Positions 36,005 through 46,716 of a stretch of 64,000 nucleotides of DNA are shown piece after piece. The notes under the pieces were generated by a model. It was not told where the DNA came from, ran no database searches, and saw only the letters and a program-made list of their open reading frames with translations. Within the stretch, counting starts at the first letter, position 1. Every line of letters begins with the position of its first letter. This DNA is from Comamonas terrae (GTDB taxonomy: Bacteria > Pseudomonadota > Gammaproteobacteria > Burkholderiales > Burkholderiaceae_C): the NCBI RefSeq assembly GCF_001544075.1, contig NZ_BCNT01000001.1:310001-374000 (forward strand), written 5' to 3'. The translations under genes were made by a program, and so were the position numbers.

Positions 36005-37864
36005 TCAGTCCTCCAGCAAGGACAGATCGCGCACGGCGCCGGTATCGGCGCTGGTCACCAGCTTGGCATAGGCCTTGAGCGCGGCCGAGACCTTGCGCGG
36101 GCGCGGGTTGGCGGGCTTCCAGCCCTTGGCATTCTGCTCCTCGCGGCGCTTGGCCAGTTCCTCGTCGCTGACCAGCATGTTGATGGTGCGGTTGGGAATG
36201 TCGATGCGGATGCGGTCGCCGTTCCTCACTAGGCCGATGGCGCCGCCGGCGGCCGCCTCGGGCGAACAGTGGCCGATGGACAGGCCCGAGGTTCCGCCCG
36301 AGAAGCGTCCGTCGGTCAGCAGCGCACAGGCCTTGCCCAGGCCCTTGGACTTGAGGTAGCTGGTGGGATACAGCATTTCCTGCATGCCGGGGCCGCCCTT
36401 GGGGCCTTCGTAGCGCACGATGACCACGTCGCCGGCCTTGACCTGATCGTTCAGGATGTGCTCGACGGCCTCGTCCTGCGATTCGACCACATGGGCCGGG
36501 CCTTCGAAGACCAGGATGGACTCGTCCACGCCGGCGGATTTGACCACGCAGCCATTGAGGGCGATGTTGCCGGTCAGCACGGCCAGGCCGCCCTCCTTGC
36601 TGAAGGCGTGGTCGTAGGAGCGGATGCAGCCTTCGGCGCGGTCCAGGTCCAGGCTGGGCCAGCGGGTGTTCTGGCTGAAGGCCACCTGCGTGGGGATGCC
36701 GGCCGGGCCCGCCATGTAGAAGGTCTTGACGGCTTCGTCGCTGGTGCGGGTGATGTCCCACTGGGCCAGCGCCTCGCCCATGGTTTTGGCATGCACGGTG
36801 GGCACGTCGGTGTGCAGCTTGCCGGCGCGCTCGAGTTCGCCCAGGATGGCCATGATGCCGCCGGCGCGGTGCACGTCCTCGATGTGGTATTTCTGGGTGT
36901 TGGGCGCCACCTTGCACAGCTGGGGCACGACGCGCGAGAGGCGGTCGATGTCGGCCATGGTGAAGCCGATGCCGGCCTCCTGGGCAATGGCCAGCAGGTG
37001 CAGGATGGTGTTGGTGGAGCCGCCCATGGCGATGTCCAGCGTCATGGCGTTCTCGAAGGCCTTGAAGCCCACGGAGCGCGGCAGCACGGACTCGTCGTCC
37101 TGCTCGTAGTACTGGCGGGCCAGTTCCACGATGCGGCGGCCGGCGCGCTTGAACAGCTGCTCCCGGTCGGCGTGCGTGGCCACCACGGTGCCGTTGCCGG
37201 GCAGGGACAGGCCCAGCGCCTCGGTCAGGCAGTTCATGGAGTTGGCGGTGAACATGCCCGAGCAGGAACCGCAGGTCGGACAGGCCGAGCGCTCCACCTG
37301 GGCCACCTGTTCGTCGGTGTAGTTCTTGTCGGCCGCGATCACCATGGCATCCACCAGGTCCAGCTTCTTGAACTCCATCACATGGGTGGTGGGATTGGCC
37401 AGCTTGGTCTTGCCGGCCTCCATGGGGCCGCCGGAGACGAAGATCACAGGAATGTTCAGGCGCATGGCGGCCATCAGCATGCCGGGGGTGATCTTGTCGC
37501 AGTTGGAGATGCACACCAGCGCGTCGGCGCAGTGGGCATTGACCATGTATTCCACCGAGTCCGCAATGATGTCGCGGCTGGGCAGCGAATACAGCATGCC
37601 GTCATGGCCCATGGCGATGCCGTCGTCCACGGCGATGGTGTTGAATTCCTTGGCCACGCCGCCCGCGGCCTCGATCTCGCGCGCCACCAGCTGGCCCAGG
37701 TCCTTCAGGTGCACGTGGCCGGGCACGAACTGGGTGAACGAGTTGGCAATGGCGATGATGGGCTTGTCGAAGTCGCCATCCTTCATGCCGGTGGCACGCC
37801 ACAGAGCGCGTGCGCCGGCCATATTGCGGCCGCCAGTGGAGGTTTTGGAGCGGTATGCGGGCAT
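36005..37864 (-). CDS. ilvD: Dihydroxy-acid dehydratase IlvD
   Basis: Iron-sulfur enzyme of branched-chain amino-acid synthesis that dehydrates 2,3-dihydroxy-isovalerate and -methylvalerate. From ATG 37864 it has 619 residues, the usual IlvD length. Family markers are [14 protein letters not shown], cysteine-containing [48 protein letters not shown] and the C-terminal [16 protein letters not shown]. These include the three cluster cysteines. It stands alone between a terminator and the divergent two-component genes. Confidence 0.97.
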   Translation of the reverse strand: MPAYRSKTSTGGRNMAGARALWRATGMKDGDFDKPIIAIANSFTQFVPGHVHLKDLGQLVAREIEAAGGVAKEFNTIAVDDGIAMGHDGMLYSLPSRDIIADSVEYMVNAHCADALVCISNCDKITPGMLMAAMRLNIPVIFVSGGPMEAGKTKLANPTTHVMEFKKLDLVDAMVIAADKNYTDEQVAQVERSACPTCGSCSGMFTANSMNCLTEALGLSLPGNGTVVATHADREQLFKRAGRRIVELARQYYEQDDESVLPRSVGFKAFENAMTLDIAMGGSTNTILHLLAIAQEAGIGFTMADIDRLSRVVPQLCKVAPNTQKYHIEDVHRAGGIMAILGELERAGKLHTDVPTVHAKTMGEALAQWDITRTSDEAVKTFYMAGPAGIPTQVAFSQNTRWPSLDLDRAEGCIRSYDHAFSKEGGLAVLTGNIALNGCVVKSAGVDESILVFEGPAHVVESQDEAVEHILNDQVKAGDVVIVRYEGPKGGPGMQEMLYPTSYLKSKGLGKACALLTDGRFSGGTSGLSIGHCSPEAAAGGAIGLVRNGDRIRIDIPNRTINMLVSDEELAKRREEQNAKGWKPANPRPRKVSAALKAYAKLVTSADTGAVRDLSLLED

Positions 37865-38017
37865 GGGGTGAATCTGCTTGTAAGACGAAAACAGTCCATT
37901 ATGTCCCACCCTGCAAGACCATTGCGGCCCCGGCAAGCGCCATGGCAGGCGCTTGTGCTTCCCGTTTGAGGCAAAAATAGCGGTCATCCGAATTCCCGCT
38001 TTCCCCCAGGCAAAACC

Positions 38018-38683
38018 ATGCGTGTACTCGTCGTTGAGGATGATCCCGCCCTGAGATTGGGCATTACCCGTATGCTGCAGGCCGAGGGCTGGCAGGTGGA
38101 CGCCGTCACGGATGGCGAATACGCCCTTTCCGCAACGGCAACGGAGCACTACGACGCGGCCGTGCTGGACCTGGGCCTGCCCAGGCGCAGCGGCCAGGAA
38201 GTTCTGCTCAAGTGGCGCAGCCAGGGCAAGGACCTGGCCGTCATCATCCTCACGGCCAACGACGGGCTGTCCAGCCGCCTGCAAGGCCTGAACAACGGCG
38301 CCGACGACTATCTGCCCAAGCCCTTCGAGCCCGAGGAGCTGGTGGCGCGCCTGCGCGCCATCACGCGCCGGCGCAGCGGCAACGCGAGCAACGTGCTGGC
38401 CATGGGCGCCCTGAGCTTCAACACCGACACCAAGGAACTGCATTTCGACGGCGAGCGCCTGGCACTGAGCCCGCGCGAGACCGCGCTGCTGGAGCTTTTG
38501 ATGTCCTCGCACGGCACGGCCGTGCCCAAGACGCGCATCATTTCGGCCATGTCCAGCTGGGAAAGCAACTTCAGCGCCAACTCGGTGGAGATCTACATCC
38601 TCAAGCTGCGGCGCAAGCTGGCGCCGGCGGGCGTGACCATCGTCACGCTGCGCGGCGTGGGCTACGCGCTGGAGGCCTTGTGA
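38018..38683 (+). CDS. OmpR-family response regulator
   Basis: A 221-residue regulator with a receiver domain (acidic EDD at 7-9, phospho-acceptor D51 in VLDLGLP, lysine in YLPKPF). A winged-helix DNA-binding domain follows ([47 protein letters not shown]). It resembles QseB/TctD/PmrA-type regulators. The stop overlaps the kinase GTG. The RND efflux genes begin 1.7 kb downstream on the same strand and are likely targets. Confidence 0.95.
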   Translation: MRVLVVEDDPALRLGITRMLQAEGWQVDAVTDGEYALSATATEHYDAAVLDLGLPRRSGQEVLLKWRSQGKDLAVIILTANDGLSSRLQGLNNGADDYLPKPFEPEELVARLRAITRRRSGNASNVLAMGALSFNTDTKELHFDGERLALSPRETALLELLMSSHGTAVPKTRIISAMSSWESNFSANSVEIYILKLRRKLAPAGVTIVTLRGVGYALEAL

Positions 38684-40137
38684 GCCTGCGCCTGAACCCG
38701 CTGGGCTGGATCAATCCCAGCCTGCTCAAGCAGCTCATGCTGCCCGTGGTCGCGCTATGGGTGGCCTGCGCAGTGCTGGCCGCCGGCGCTGCCTACCTGC
38801 TGGCCGGGCGCAGCACCAACACCTCATTCGACCGCCTGCTGGCCGACGATGCCCAGGCCCTGGCCGCCCAGCTGCGCTGGAACAACGGCGTGGCCAGCTT
38901 CATTGCCAGCAAGGAAACAGCCGATTCGCTGGTCTTCGACTCGCTGTCGCTCAGCCATTACTCGGTGCATACGGCCTCGGGACGCAAGCTGGTCGGAGAC
39001 CTGCACCTGGAGACCGCCGAGGTCGAGGCCCGCACCGACACCCAGCCCATCTTCTTCAGCCAGGTCAGCCCGCACGGCACGCACTTGCGGGCCGTGGCCC
39101 TGCGCCTGCAGCCCTCGCCTTCGGACGAGGCGGTCTGGGTGATGGTGGCCGAATCCAAGCTCAAGCGCCGCCAGGTCAAGGAGGAGATCGCCACGGCCAT
39201 CTTCCTGCCGGCGGCGCTGGCCGGCTTCATCATCATTCCGCTGTTCTACTACAGCATCCGCGCAGCCCTGTCGCCGGCGCGCCGGCTCAGCGCACTGGTC
39301 GTGGCCCATGGCGATGCCGACCTCTCGCCGCTGCCTGTCGAAGAGGTGCCCGAAGAGCTGCGCGAGCTGGTGGCGCACACCAATCTGCTGCTGCAGCGAC
39401 TGCAGGCTTCGGTGGACGAGCAGCGCCGCTTCATCGCCGATGCGGCCCACCAGCTGCAGACGCCGATGGCCGGCATACGCCTGCTGGTAGGCGACATGCG
39501 GCGCATACAGCGCGCCGACCCCGACCAGCCCATGGACGCCCAGGTGCTGGCCCAGCTGGACGAGGTGGCCACGCGCGGCGCACGCATGGTCAAGCAGCTG
39601 CTGGCCTATGCCCGCGTTGCGGACAACACTGCGAACAACAGCGACAGCGCGGCCCTCCAGTACGAGCGCTTCGACGCCGTGGACGCCATTCTGGAAGCGG
39701 CGGCGCGCTGGCAGGCCCCGGCCCGGGCGGCCCACAAGACGCTGGTCGTCGAGGACCATGTTCCCGCGGCGCTGGATTTCCATCTGCAGGGTTCGTCCAT
39801 GCTGCTGGGCGAAGTGGTCTCGAACCTGCTCGACAACGCCATCCGCTATGGCGGCCCGCATATCCGGCTGGACCTGCACCACCGCTCCACCACGCTGATC
39901 GTGCGTGTGCGGGACGACGGACCGCGGCTGGATGCAGCCACGCGGGAGAATCTGCTGCTGCCCTTCTGGCGCGGCAACCACGGCCTGCCCGACGGCTCGG
40001 GCCTGGGCCTGTCCATTGCCCAGCGCATCGTGGAGCGGCTCGGCGGCACGCTGAGCCTGCTGGCCGACAGCAGGCAGGGGACCTGCTTCGAGATAGAGCT
40101 GCCCTGCGGCACCGCTTCGCCGCACGCGCAGGCCTGA
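38680..40137 (+). CDS. Two-component sensor histidine kinase
   Basis: A 485-residue membrane kinase starting at GTG 38680, overlapping the regulator stop (GTGA). Two membrane helices (about residues 14-37 and 166-192) flank a periplasmic 2CSK_N-like sensor domain. A HAMP-like stretch follows, then the H-box [12 protein letters not shown] with H257. ATP-binding boxes are [18 protein letters not shown] and [16 protein letters not shown]. The sensed signal is unknown; the adjacent heavy-metal-type RND pump suggests a metal or envelope stress. Confidence 0.93.
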   Translation: MSLRLNPLGWINPSLLKQLMLPVVALWVACAVLAAGAAYLLAGRSTNTSFDRLLADDAQALAAQLRWNNGVASFIASKETADSLVFDSLSLSHYSVHTASGRKLVGDLHLETAEVEARTDTQPIFFSQVSPHGTHLRAVALRLQPSPSDEAVWVMVAESKLKRRQVKEEIATAIFLPAALAGFIIIPLFYYSIRAALSPARRLSALVVAHGDADLSPLPVEEVPEELRELVAHTNLLLQRLQASVDEQRRFIADAAHQLQTPMAGIRLLVGDMRRIQRADPDQPMDAQVLAQLDEVATRGARMVKQLLAYARVADNTANNSDSAALQYERFDAVDAILEAAARWQAPARAAHKTLVVEDHVPAALDFHLQGSSMLLGEVVSNLLDNAIRYGGPHIRLDLHHRSTTLIVRVRDDGPRLDAATRENLLLPFWRGNHGLPDGSGLGLSIAQRIVERLGGTLSLLADSRQGTCFEIELPCGTASPHAQA

Positions 40138-40197
40138 GCCTGCTGCCGGGAGGGGCCGGCAAAGCCTTCCGCCGCCGTCTTTCCGATGTCTCGCCGT

Positions 40198-40213
40198 TGT
40201 CTCGCGCGAGACA
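40198..40213. promoter_or_regulatory. 16-bp perfect palindrome upstream of the RND operon
   Basis: TGTCTCGCGCGAGACA is a perfect dyad, and GTCTCGC also occurs 13 nt earlier as a direct repeat. A GCTGC/GCAGC hairpin with an A6 loop follows at 40221-40238. Lying 160 nt before the adaptor gene, it may bind a regulator, possibly the adjacent OmpR-type protein; this is unproven. Confidence 0.4.
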
Positions 40214-40374
40214 GCCGAGTGCTGCAGAAAAAAGCAGCTGCCGCATGGCAACCTGCCGGCATCAAGCCAATGTAAAGCTTGCCCGATTTAAGTTCGCACC
40301 ATCGTGGCCAGCTGCGCCGGTTTTCCGGGCAGCGGCCGATACAGGAGCAGCTTGAGAACAAGGAGGGCTGGAAC

Positions 40375-41601
40375 ATGTCGACACAGGCCCCAACACCGCA
40401 ATTCCCCGCCAGAAAACGCCTCATCATTGCCGCAGCCGCGCTGGCCTGCGCGGCTGCCGTCGCAGGCATCGTCTATCTCGGTTCGCACAACTCCGAAGCC
40501 GCCCAGGCGCCCGAGGAGTCGGTGGCCGGCAAGGTCGACAAGGGCATGGTCCGGGTCCAGCCCGACCAGCTCCCCTCCTTCGATGTGGACCTGCCCCAGA
40601 GCCACAGCTTCAGCAACGTGCGCCACGCCATCGGCGTGATCGACTTCAACCAGGACCGAACGGCCAAGGTCTATTCGCCCTACCAGGGCCGCGTGTCCAG
40701 GGTGCTGGTCAAGGCCGGCGACGACGTCAAAGCCGGCCAGGTGCTGTATACCGTGGCCGTCCCCGACATGTCCCAGGCGGCCTCAGCATTCATCTCCAGC
40801 GCGGCTGCCCTGCGCAATGCCAACGAGACGCTCAAGCGCGCCGAGGCGCTGGCCAAGGACAGCAGCATCCCGCAGAAGGAATACCTGCAGGCGCAGACCG
40901 ACCAGCAGACGGCCAAGGCTGCCTATGACGCGGCGCGCCAGAACCTGCACCTGTTCGACCTCGGCGACGCCGACATCAACCGGCTGGAGCAGGACAGGCG
41001 CGTGGGCCTGGAGTTCGCGGTCAAGAGTCCCCTGAACGGCCGCGTGACATCCCGTGCCGCGCAGCCGGGCCAGCTGGTACAGCCCGGCACCGACCCTGCG
41101 CCCATGGTGGTGTCGGACATGCGTTCGTTGTGGATGGTGTCCTATGTGCCCGAATCCGAGTTCAGCCAGTTCCGCCTGGGCCAGAGCGTGCAGGTACGGG
41201 TCTCGGCCTGGCCCGGCAAGACCTTCGGCGGCACGATTTCCTATGTGGGCGACAGCCTGGATGCCGACAGCCGCCGCTTCGTGGTCCGTGCCGACGTGGC
41301 CGACCCCGACCATGTGCTGCGCCCGCAGATGACGGCCGACTTCACCATCACCGTGGCTGCGCCCGACGAAAGCCTGGCCGTGCCGGCCGAGGCCGTGGTC
41401 CGCGAGGGCGACGGCAGCGACGTGGTGTGGCTGGCCATGGGCAAGGACGCCAAGGGCCCGCTGTTCACGCGCACCAAGGTGACCAGGGGCAAGACCCAGG
41501 ACGGCTGGGTTCAGATCACTCAGGGCCTGAGCGCGACCCAGCCCATTGCACGGCACAACGCGCTCTTCCTGAGCAGCCTGTACGACACCACGGCGCAGTG
41601 A
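40375..41601 (+). CDS. RND efflux periplasmic adaptor (membrane fusion protein, CzcB/CusB-like)
   Basis: A 408-residue adaptor with a single N-terminal membrane anchor (LIIAAAALACAAAVAGIVYL). The lipoyl-like half-motifs SPYQGRVSRVLVKAGDDVKAGQ and SPLNGRVTSRAAQPGQLVQ flank a coiled-coil hairpin (about residues 140-195). A beta-barrel part follows (GQSVQVRVSAWPGKTFGGTISYVGDSLD, an HlyD_D23/CusB-like signature). AAGGAGG precedes the ATG. No histidine- or methionine-rich metal site is visible. It is the first gene of a tripartite pump operon. Confidence 0.92.
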   Translation: MSTQAPTPQFPARKRLIIAAAALACAAAVAGIVYLGSHNSEAAQAPEESVAGKVDKGMVRVQPDQLPSFDVDLPQSHSFSNVRHAIGVIDFNQDRTAKVYSPYQGRVSRVLVKAGDDVKAGQVLYTVAVPDMSQAASAFISSAAALRNANETLKRAEALAKDSSIPQKEYLQAQTDQQTAKAAYDAARQNLHLFDLGDADINRLEQDRRVGLEFAVKSPLNGRVTSRAAQPGQLVQPGTDPAPMVVSDMRSLWMVSYVPESEFSQFRLGQSVQVRVSAWPGKTFGGTISYVGDSLDADSRRFVVRADVADPDHVLRPQMTADFTITVAAPDESLAVPAEAVVREGDGSDVVWLAMGKDAKGPLFTRTKVTRGKTQDGWVQITQGLSATQPIARHNALFLSSLYDTTAQ

Positions 41602-41640
41602 TGCTGCTGCAACACCGCTAGAAGAAACAGGAGCACTGCC

Positions 41641-44600
41641 GTGTTTAGACCATTGCTGGCCTTTGTGCTGTCGCGCAGAGCCATCGTCATGCTGGGCCTG
41701 CTGGCCTTCATGGGGCTGGGGCTGTTCGCATTTTCCAAGCTCAACGTCGAGGCCTACCCCAACCCTGCGCCGGTCATTCTGGAGATCACGGCCCAGGCGC
41801 CCGGCCTGTCGGCCGAGGAGATGGAGCGCTACTACACGCGCCCCATGGAAATCGGCCTGGCCACCACGCCGAACGTGGACAACATCCGTTCCACCTCGTT
41901 CTACGGCCTGTCCTTCGTGCGGGTGACGTTCAAGTACGGGACGGACTACTACTTCGCGCTGAGCCAGGTGGCCAACAACCTGCAGGCCAACGTCAATCTG
42001 CCCAATGGCGTGCAGCCCCAGATCCAGGCTTCCAGCCTGGTGGGCGAAATCCTGCGCTACCAGGTCAGGGGCCCGTCCAACTACAGCCTGACCGACCTGC
42101 GCACGCTGCAGGACTGGGTGATCGAAAAGCGCCTGCTCACCGTGCCGGGCGTGGTGCAGGTCGTCACCTGGGGCGGCACCACCAAGGAATACCATGTGGA
42201 TGCCGACCCCAAGCGCTTGGAGGCCTACGGCATCACGCTCAAGAGCCTGCTCGACGCCATCGGCAATGCCAACGTCAACGTGGGCGGGCGCGCCATCAGC
42301 GTGGGCGACCAGTCGGTCAACATCCGCGGCCTGGGCCTGGTCAGGAACCTGGAGGATGTGGCCAACATCGTCGTCGGCCAGAAAAGCGGCCAGCCGGTGC
42401 TGGTCAAGGACATCGCCTCCATCAAGGAAGGCACGGTGCCGCGCCTGGGCGAGGCCGGGCGCGACAAGCAGGATGACGTGGTCACCGGCGTAGTGATCAT
42501 GAACCGCACGCTGCACACCAGCGATGTGATCGGCAAGGTCAAGGCCGCCGTGGAAAAGATCAACTCCGACGGCACGCTGCCTGCCGGCGTCAAGCTCGAG
42601 CCCTACTACGACCGCGCCGTGCTCGTGGGCGTGACGACGCACACGGTGCTGCACAACCTGATCTTCGGCTGCCTGCTGGTGTTCTTCATCCAGTGGGTAT
42701 TCCTGGGCGACCTGCGCAGCGCCGTCATCGTCAGCGTCAACATCCCGTTCGCCCTGTTCTTCAGCATCATGATGCTGGTGATGACCGGCGAGTCCGCCAA
42801 CCTGCTGTCGCTGGGCGCGGTGGACTTCGGCATCATCGTGGACGCGGCCGTGATCCTCGTGGAGAACGTGTTCCGCAATTTCCAGCGGCCCATCGCCATA
42901 CGGGCGTCCATGCTGCGCGCCATGGCCAAGGGGCCGGACGGCGCCCGCACCAGTCCCAGCGACGGCTGGACCACGCGCCTGCGCACCATCTACCTGAGCG
43001 CCACGCAGGTGGACAACTCGGTGCTGTTCTCCACCTGCATCACGATTGCCGCCTTCACGCCGCTGTTCGCCATGCAGGGGGTGGAAGGCCAGATCTTCGG
43101 CCCCATGGCACGCACCTACGGCTATGCGCTGGCCGGTGCGCTGATCGCGACCTTCACCGTCACGCCGGTGCTGGCCAGCTACCTGCTGCCCGCCAAGGTC
43201 ACGGAAAAGGAAACCTTCATCGTCCAGGCCATCCACCATGCCTACGAGCCCGCGCTGAAATGGGTGCTGAACAACACGCGCCTGGTGCTGGCCGCCGGTG
43301 CCTTGGCACTGGCCGGCGGCGCGCTGATGGCCATGCACCTGGGCAGCGAGTTCCTGCCGGCGCTGGAGGAAGGCAATCTGTGGATCCGTGCCTCCATGCC
43401 GCCCACGATCTCGCTGGAGGCCGGCCGCGACAAGGCCAACCGCATGCGCAAGATCATCGACGAGTATCCGGAAATCATCACGGTGGTCTCGCAGCACGGC
43501 CGCCCCGACGACGGCAGCGATGCCTCGGGCTTCAACAATGTGGAGCTGTTCGCCCCGCTGGAGCCTTTCGAGAAATGGCGCCCGGGCATGACCAAGACCC
43601 GCCTGATCAACGAGCTGCAGGCCAAGTTCGCTGCGGAGTTCCCCGGCGTCACCTTCAACTTCTCGCAGTACATCCAGGACAACGTGCAGGAAGGTCTGTC
43701 GGGCGTGAAGGGCGCGAACTCGGTCAAGATCATCGGTCCCGACCTGACCACGCTGGAAAAGCTGGCCGACCAGATCTATGGCGTGATGTCGCATATCGAC
43801 GGCGTGGCCGATCTGGGCGTGTTCCATGTGCTCGGCCAGCCGAACATGAACATCCAGATCGACCGTGAAAAAGCGGCGCGCTACGGCCTCAACACCGGCG
43901 ACGTGACCAGCGCCATCCAGACCGCCATGGGCGGCACCCAGGCGACCACAGTGCTGGAAGGCGAGAAGCAGTTCGCGCTGACGGTGCGCTTCAACGAAAG
44001 CAGCCGCAGCTCGCCCGACAACGTGCGCAATCTGCGCATCGGCTACACCACGGCCTCGGGCGCCACCTCGTACATTCCGCTGTCCGACATCGCCACGATC
44101 ACGCTGGATACCGGCGCCACCTACATCTACCGCGAAAGCAACGAGCGCTACATCCCCATCAAGTTCTCGGCCCGCGGCCGCGACCTGGGCGGCACCGTGA
44201 GCGAGGTGCAGCGCCGCATCCGCCAGGAAGTGCACCTGCCCCAGGGCTACCGCGTGGTCTTCGCCGGCGAGTTCGAGGCCCTGCAACAGGCCAAGGCGCG
44301 CATGATGATCGCGATTCCGGTGGCCATCTGCCTGGTGTTCGCCCTGCTCTACGCATTGTTCAACGACTTCACCTACTGCCTGCTGACCCTGGCCTCCGTG
44401 CCGTTCACCGTGATCGGCGGCATCCTGGCACTGTACATATCCGGGCAGGTGCTGAGCATCTCCGCCATCATCGGGTTCATTTCGCTGCTGGGCGTCTCGG
44501 TGATGGACGGGATACTGATCCTTTCCTACTACCGCGACCTGCGCGGCAAGGGCCACCTGCCCCACCAGGCCATGGAAGAGGCCTACCGCGGCCGCATGCG

Positions 44601-44826
44601 CCCCTTGCTGATGACGGCCCTGTCCGCCTGCATCGGCCTGCTGCCCGCCGCGCTTTCACACAGCATCGGCAGCGAGGTGCAGCGCCCGCTGGCCACCGTC
44701 GTGGTGGGCGGCATGCTCATCGGTCCGGTGTTCCTGCTGCTCGTGGTGCCGGCACTGCGCCTGACGGTGCTGCGCCGCATGAAACTGACAAAGCGCCGTG
44801 AAGGCCTGGGAGGCAAGCGTGCCTAA
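41641..44826 (+). CDS. RND efflux transporter, heavy-metal-efflux type (CzcA/CusA-like)
   Basis: A 1061-residue inner-membrane pump with the RND double layout of 12 helices and two large periplasmic loops. It starts at GTG 41641. The helix-4 motif is DFGIIVDAAVILVEN with D395, D401 and E408, the proton-relay residues diagnostic of the HME branch (drug pumps have only the DD pair). The usual DGA reads DAA. Loop sequence VRVTFKYGTDYYFALSQV is also HME-like. The metal, or other substrate, is not decided by the sequence. Its stop is overlapped by the outer-membrane factor start. Confidence 0.92.
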   Translation: MFRPLLAFVLSRRAIVMLGLLAFMGLGLFAFSKLNVEAYPNPAPVILEITAQAPGLSAEEMERYYTRPMEIGLATTPNVDNIRSTSFYGLSFVRVTFKYGTDYYFALSQVANNLQANVNLPNGVQPQIQASSLVGEILRYQVRGPSNYSLTDLRTLQDWVIEKRLLTVPGVVQVVTWGGTTKEYHVDADPKRLEAYGITLKSLLDAIGNANVNVGGRAISVGDQSVNIRGLGLVRNLEDVANIVVGQKSGQPVLVKDIASIKEGTVPRLGEAGRDKQDDVVTGVVIMNRTLHTSDVIGKVKAAVEKINSDGTLPAGVKLEPYYDRAVLVGVTTHTVLHNLIFGCLLVFFIQWVFLGDLRSAVIVSVNIPFALFFSIMMLVMTGESANLLSLGAVDFGIIVDAAVILVENVFRNFQRPIAIRASMLRAMAKGPDGARTSPSDGWTTRLRTIYLSATQVDNSVLFSTCITIAAFTPLFAMQGVEGQIFGPMARTYGYALAGALIATFTVTPVLASYLLPAKVTEKETFIVQAIHHAYEPALKWVLNNTRLVLAAGALALAGGALMAMHLGSEFLPALEEGNLWIRASMPPTISLEAGRDKANRMRKIIDEYPEIITVVSQHGRPDDGSDASGFNNVELFAPLEPFEKWRPGMTKTRLINELQAKFAAEFPGVTFNFSQYIQDNVQEGLSGVKGANSVKIIGPDLTTLEKLADQIYGVMSHIDGVADLGVFHVLGQPNMNIQIDREKAARYGLNTGDVTSAIQTAMGGTQATTVLEGEKQFALTVRFNESSRSSPDNVRNLRIGYTTASGATSYIPLSDIATITLDTGATYIYRESNERYIPIKFSARGRDLGGTVSEVQRRIRQEVHLPQGYRVVFAGEFEALQQAKARMMIAIPVAICLVFALLYALFNDFTYCLLTLASVPFTVIGGILALYISGQVLSISAIIGFISLLGVSVMDGILILSYYRDLRGKGHLPHQAMEEAYRGRMRPLLMTALSACIGLLPAALSHSIGSEVQRPLATVVVGGMLIGPVFLLLVVPALRLTVLRRMKLTKRREGLGGKRA

Positions 44827-46303
44827 GAACATGCCCATCGCAATGGCTGGTGCCATGAAAGGCAGCACATCCACTCTCACGGCGATCGCCCTGGCCGCTG
44901 TGCTGGCCGGCTGCGCAGCCGGCCCCGACTATGTGCGGCCGCAGGTCGCCAGTCCGCAATCGCTGACGCGCGGCGCCCTGTCCACCGCAACGCAAGGCAC
45001 TGCCGCGCCGTCCGTCGACGCCCAGTGGTGGAAGGCCTTCGGCTCGGCACCGCTGAACGCCATGGTCGAGGATGCGCTGCGGCAAAGCCCGACCATAGAG
45101 GCGGCCGAAGCCACCCTGCGTGCGGCGCACCAGAACGTCGTCGCCCAACGCGGTTATTTCTACCCTTCGGTCCAGTTGGGCTACAGCCCTTCACGCCAGA
45201 ATACCGGCCAGTCCATGTCGCCGCCGCTCAACAACGGCGACTCGCTCTACACCTATCACACGGCGCAGCTGAGCGTTTCCTATGCGCCCGATCTGTTCGG
45301 CGCCAACCGCCGCCAGGTGGAAGGACTGCAGGCGCAGGAGGAAGGCCAGCGCCTGCAGTTGCAGGCCGCGCGCCTGAGCCTGGCCGGCAACCTGGTGGCA
45401 GCGACCATCCAGGCATCCATGCTGCAGGAGCAGGCCGCGCTGATCGGCCAGGCCGTGGAGGCTGCACAGGAGCAGCTGGCACATATGCGCAAGCAGCAGG
45501 CCAACGGCTATGCCAGCGGCATGGACGTGGCCACGCAGCAGACCCTGCTGATCCAGCTGCAGCAGCAGTTGCCGCCCCTGCAGAAGTCGCTGGAGCAGAC
45601 ACGCAATCTGATCGCCACGCTGATGGGGCGTACACCCGACCAGTCGCCACCCGTGCTGCCGCTGTCCGGCTTCAGCCTGCCGGCCGTGCCGCAGGCGGTG
45701 GCGTCCCAGCTGGTCGAGCACCGCCCCGATATCCGCATTGCGGAAACCCAGGTGCAGCAGGCCAGCGCCGCCATGGGCGTGGCCACCGCAGCGCGCCTGC
45801 CCCAGCTTGCCATCACGGCCGCCTATGGGGGCGGCGCGACCACTTTTGCCAAGATGTTCTCGGCCGGCAACATCACCTGGGCCCTGGGCGCCAACCTGCT
45901 GGCCCCGCTGTTCAACGGCGGCACCCTGCTGGCTCACCAGAAGGCCGCGCAGGCCGAGCTGCAGGCGGCGGCAGCCACTTACCAGGGCACGGTGCTCTCG
46001 GCCTTCCAGGACGTGGCCAATGCGCTTTATGCACTCGATACGGACACCCATGCCTTGCGCATGAGCCAGGAAAGCGAACAAGCCAGCCAGACCACCTTGC
46101 GCCTGACCAGCTCGCAACTCCAGGCAGGCTATGCCAGCCGCCCGGCCTATCTCGCGGCCCGGCAGTCGTGGCTGCAGGCACGCGCCGCGACGGTGGCTGC
46201 CCAGGGCAGCCTGTACGGCGATGCGGTGGCGCTCTACCAGTCACTGGGCGGCGGCGTGCTCAACGACCCGCCGGCCGATACCCGGCCTCCAGCGCCGCGA
46301 TAG
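44819..46303 (+). CDS. Outer-membrane efflux lipoprotein (NodT/OprM family)
   Basis: TolC-like channel component, 494 residues. GTG 44819 is chosen because GGGAGG lies 5 nt upstream and it overlaps the transporter stop. The signal peptide ends in a lipobox LAGC, so the mature protein is lipid-anchored. NodT landmarks are PDYVRPQV, AQWWKAFG and VEHRPDIRIAETQVQQASA, with two helical repeats. It completes an adaptor-pump-channel operon. Confidence 0.93.
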   Translation: MPKNMPIAMAGAMKGSTSTLTAIALAAVLAGCAAGPDYVRPQVASPQSLTRGALSTATQGTAAPSVDAQWWKAFGSAPLNAMVEDALRQSPTIEAAEATLRAAHQNVVAQRGYFYPSVQLGYSPSRQNTGQSMSPPLNNGDSLYTYHTAQLSVSYAPDLFGANRRQVEGLQAQEEGQRLQLQAARLSLAGNLVAATIQASMLQEQAALIGQAVEAAQEQLAHMRKQQANGYASGMDVATQQTLLIQLQQQLPPLQKSLEQTRNLIATLMGRTPDQSPPVLPLSGFSLPAVPQAVASQLVEHRPDIRIAETQVQQASAAMGVATAARLPQLAITAAYGGGATTFAKMFSAGNITWALGANLLAPLFNGGTLLAHQKAAQAELQAAAATYQGTVLSAFQDVANALYALDTDTHALRMSQESEQASQTTLRLTSSQLQAGYASRPAYLAARQSWLQARAATVAAQGSLYGDAVALYQSLGGGVLNDPPADTRPPAPR

Positions 46304-46330
46304 CCCGGCGATCCTCCAGCTCTCCCTCTT

Positions 46331-46360
46331 GCCCGGTCTGCTTGCAGCCGGGCTTTTTTA
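46331..46360 (+). terminator. Terminator after the RND operon
   Basis: GCCCGG and CCGGGC arms (with further CTGC/GCAG pairing) close a small loop and run into T6. It also separates the operon from the convergent Trp-rich protein gene. Confidence 0.88.
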
Positions 46361-46375
46361 CATGCGCCCTGCCGC

Positions 46376-46615
46376 TCAACGGCGGCGCGAACCGGGCTGC
46401 ATGGCGGCTTTCTGGCGCTCGATGCGTTCCTTCTTGCGCTGGTCCATCTTCTGTGCCGCCTTGCGCTTGGTATAGCCCGACCAGTCTGCCCAGGCCCACC
46501 ATGCGGCCGCTGCGGCATACACGCCCAGAATCGGCCACCAGGACCACGCACCCACAGGGCCGAGTTCGGCCAGCTTGAGCAGCGACAACACAACCGCCAG
46601 TCCCAACAAATACAT
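46376..46615 (-). CDS. Small Trp-rich membrane protein (TIGR04438 type)
   Basis: A 79-residue protein with an N-terminal hydrophobic helix, the tryptophan-rich stretch GAWSWWPILG and AAWWAWADWSGYT, then a strongly basic tail (KRKAAQKMDQRKKERIERQK). This matches the TIGR04438 family of small Trp-rich proteins of Burkholderiales, function unknown. GGGAGGGTGT precedes the ATG at 46615. It is divergent from the cytochrome gene. Confidence 0.85.
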   Translation of the reverse strand: MYLLGLAVVLSLLKLAELGPVGAWSWWPILGVYAAAAAWWAWADWSGYTKRKAAQKMDQRKKERIERQKAAMQPGSRRR

Positions 46616-46716
46616 ACACCCTCCCACTTAACTCACTAGTATCTACATCTTTGCGTACACAATGAGCCCACTACAATGAGTCGGCCCACAAAATTTAGTC
46701 AAACTCACAGGAACTC

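Noticed and set aside
40783..44565. A 1260-codon open frame antisense to the RND adaptor and pump
   Set aside because: It mirrors the codon pattern of the sense genes, is rich in H, Q, G and R, and has no domains. Long antisense frames are expected at this GC content.
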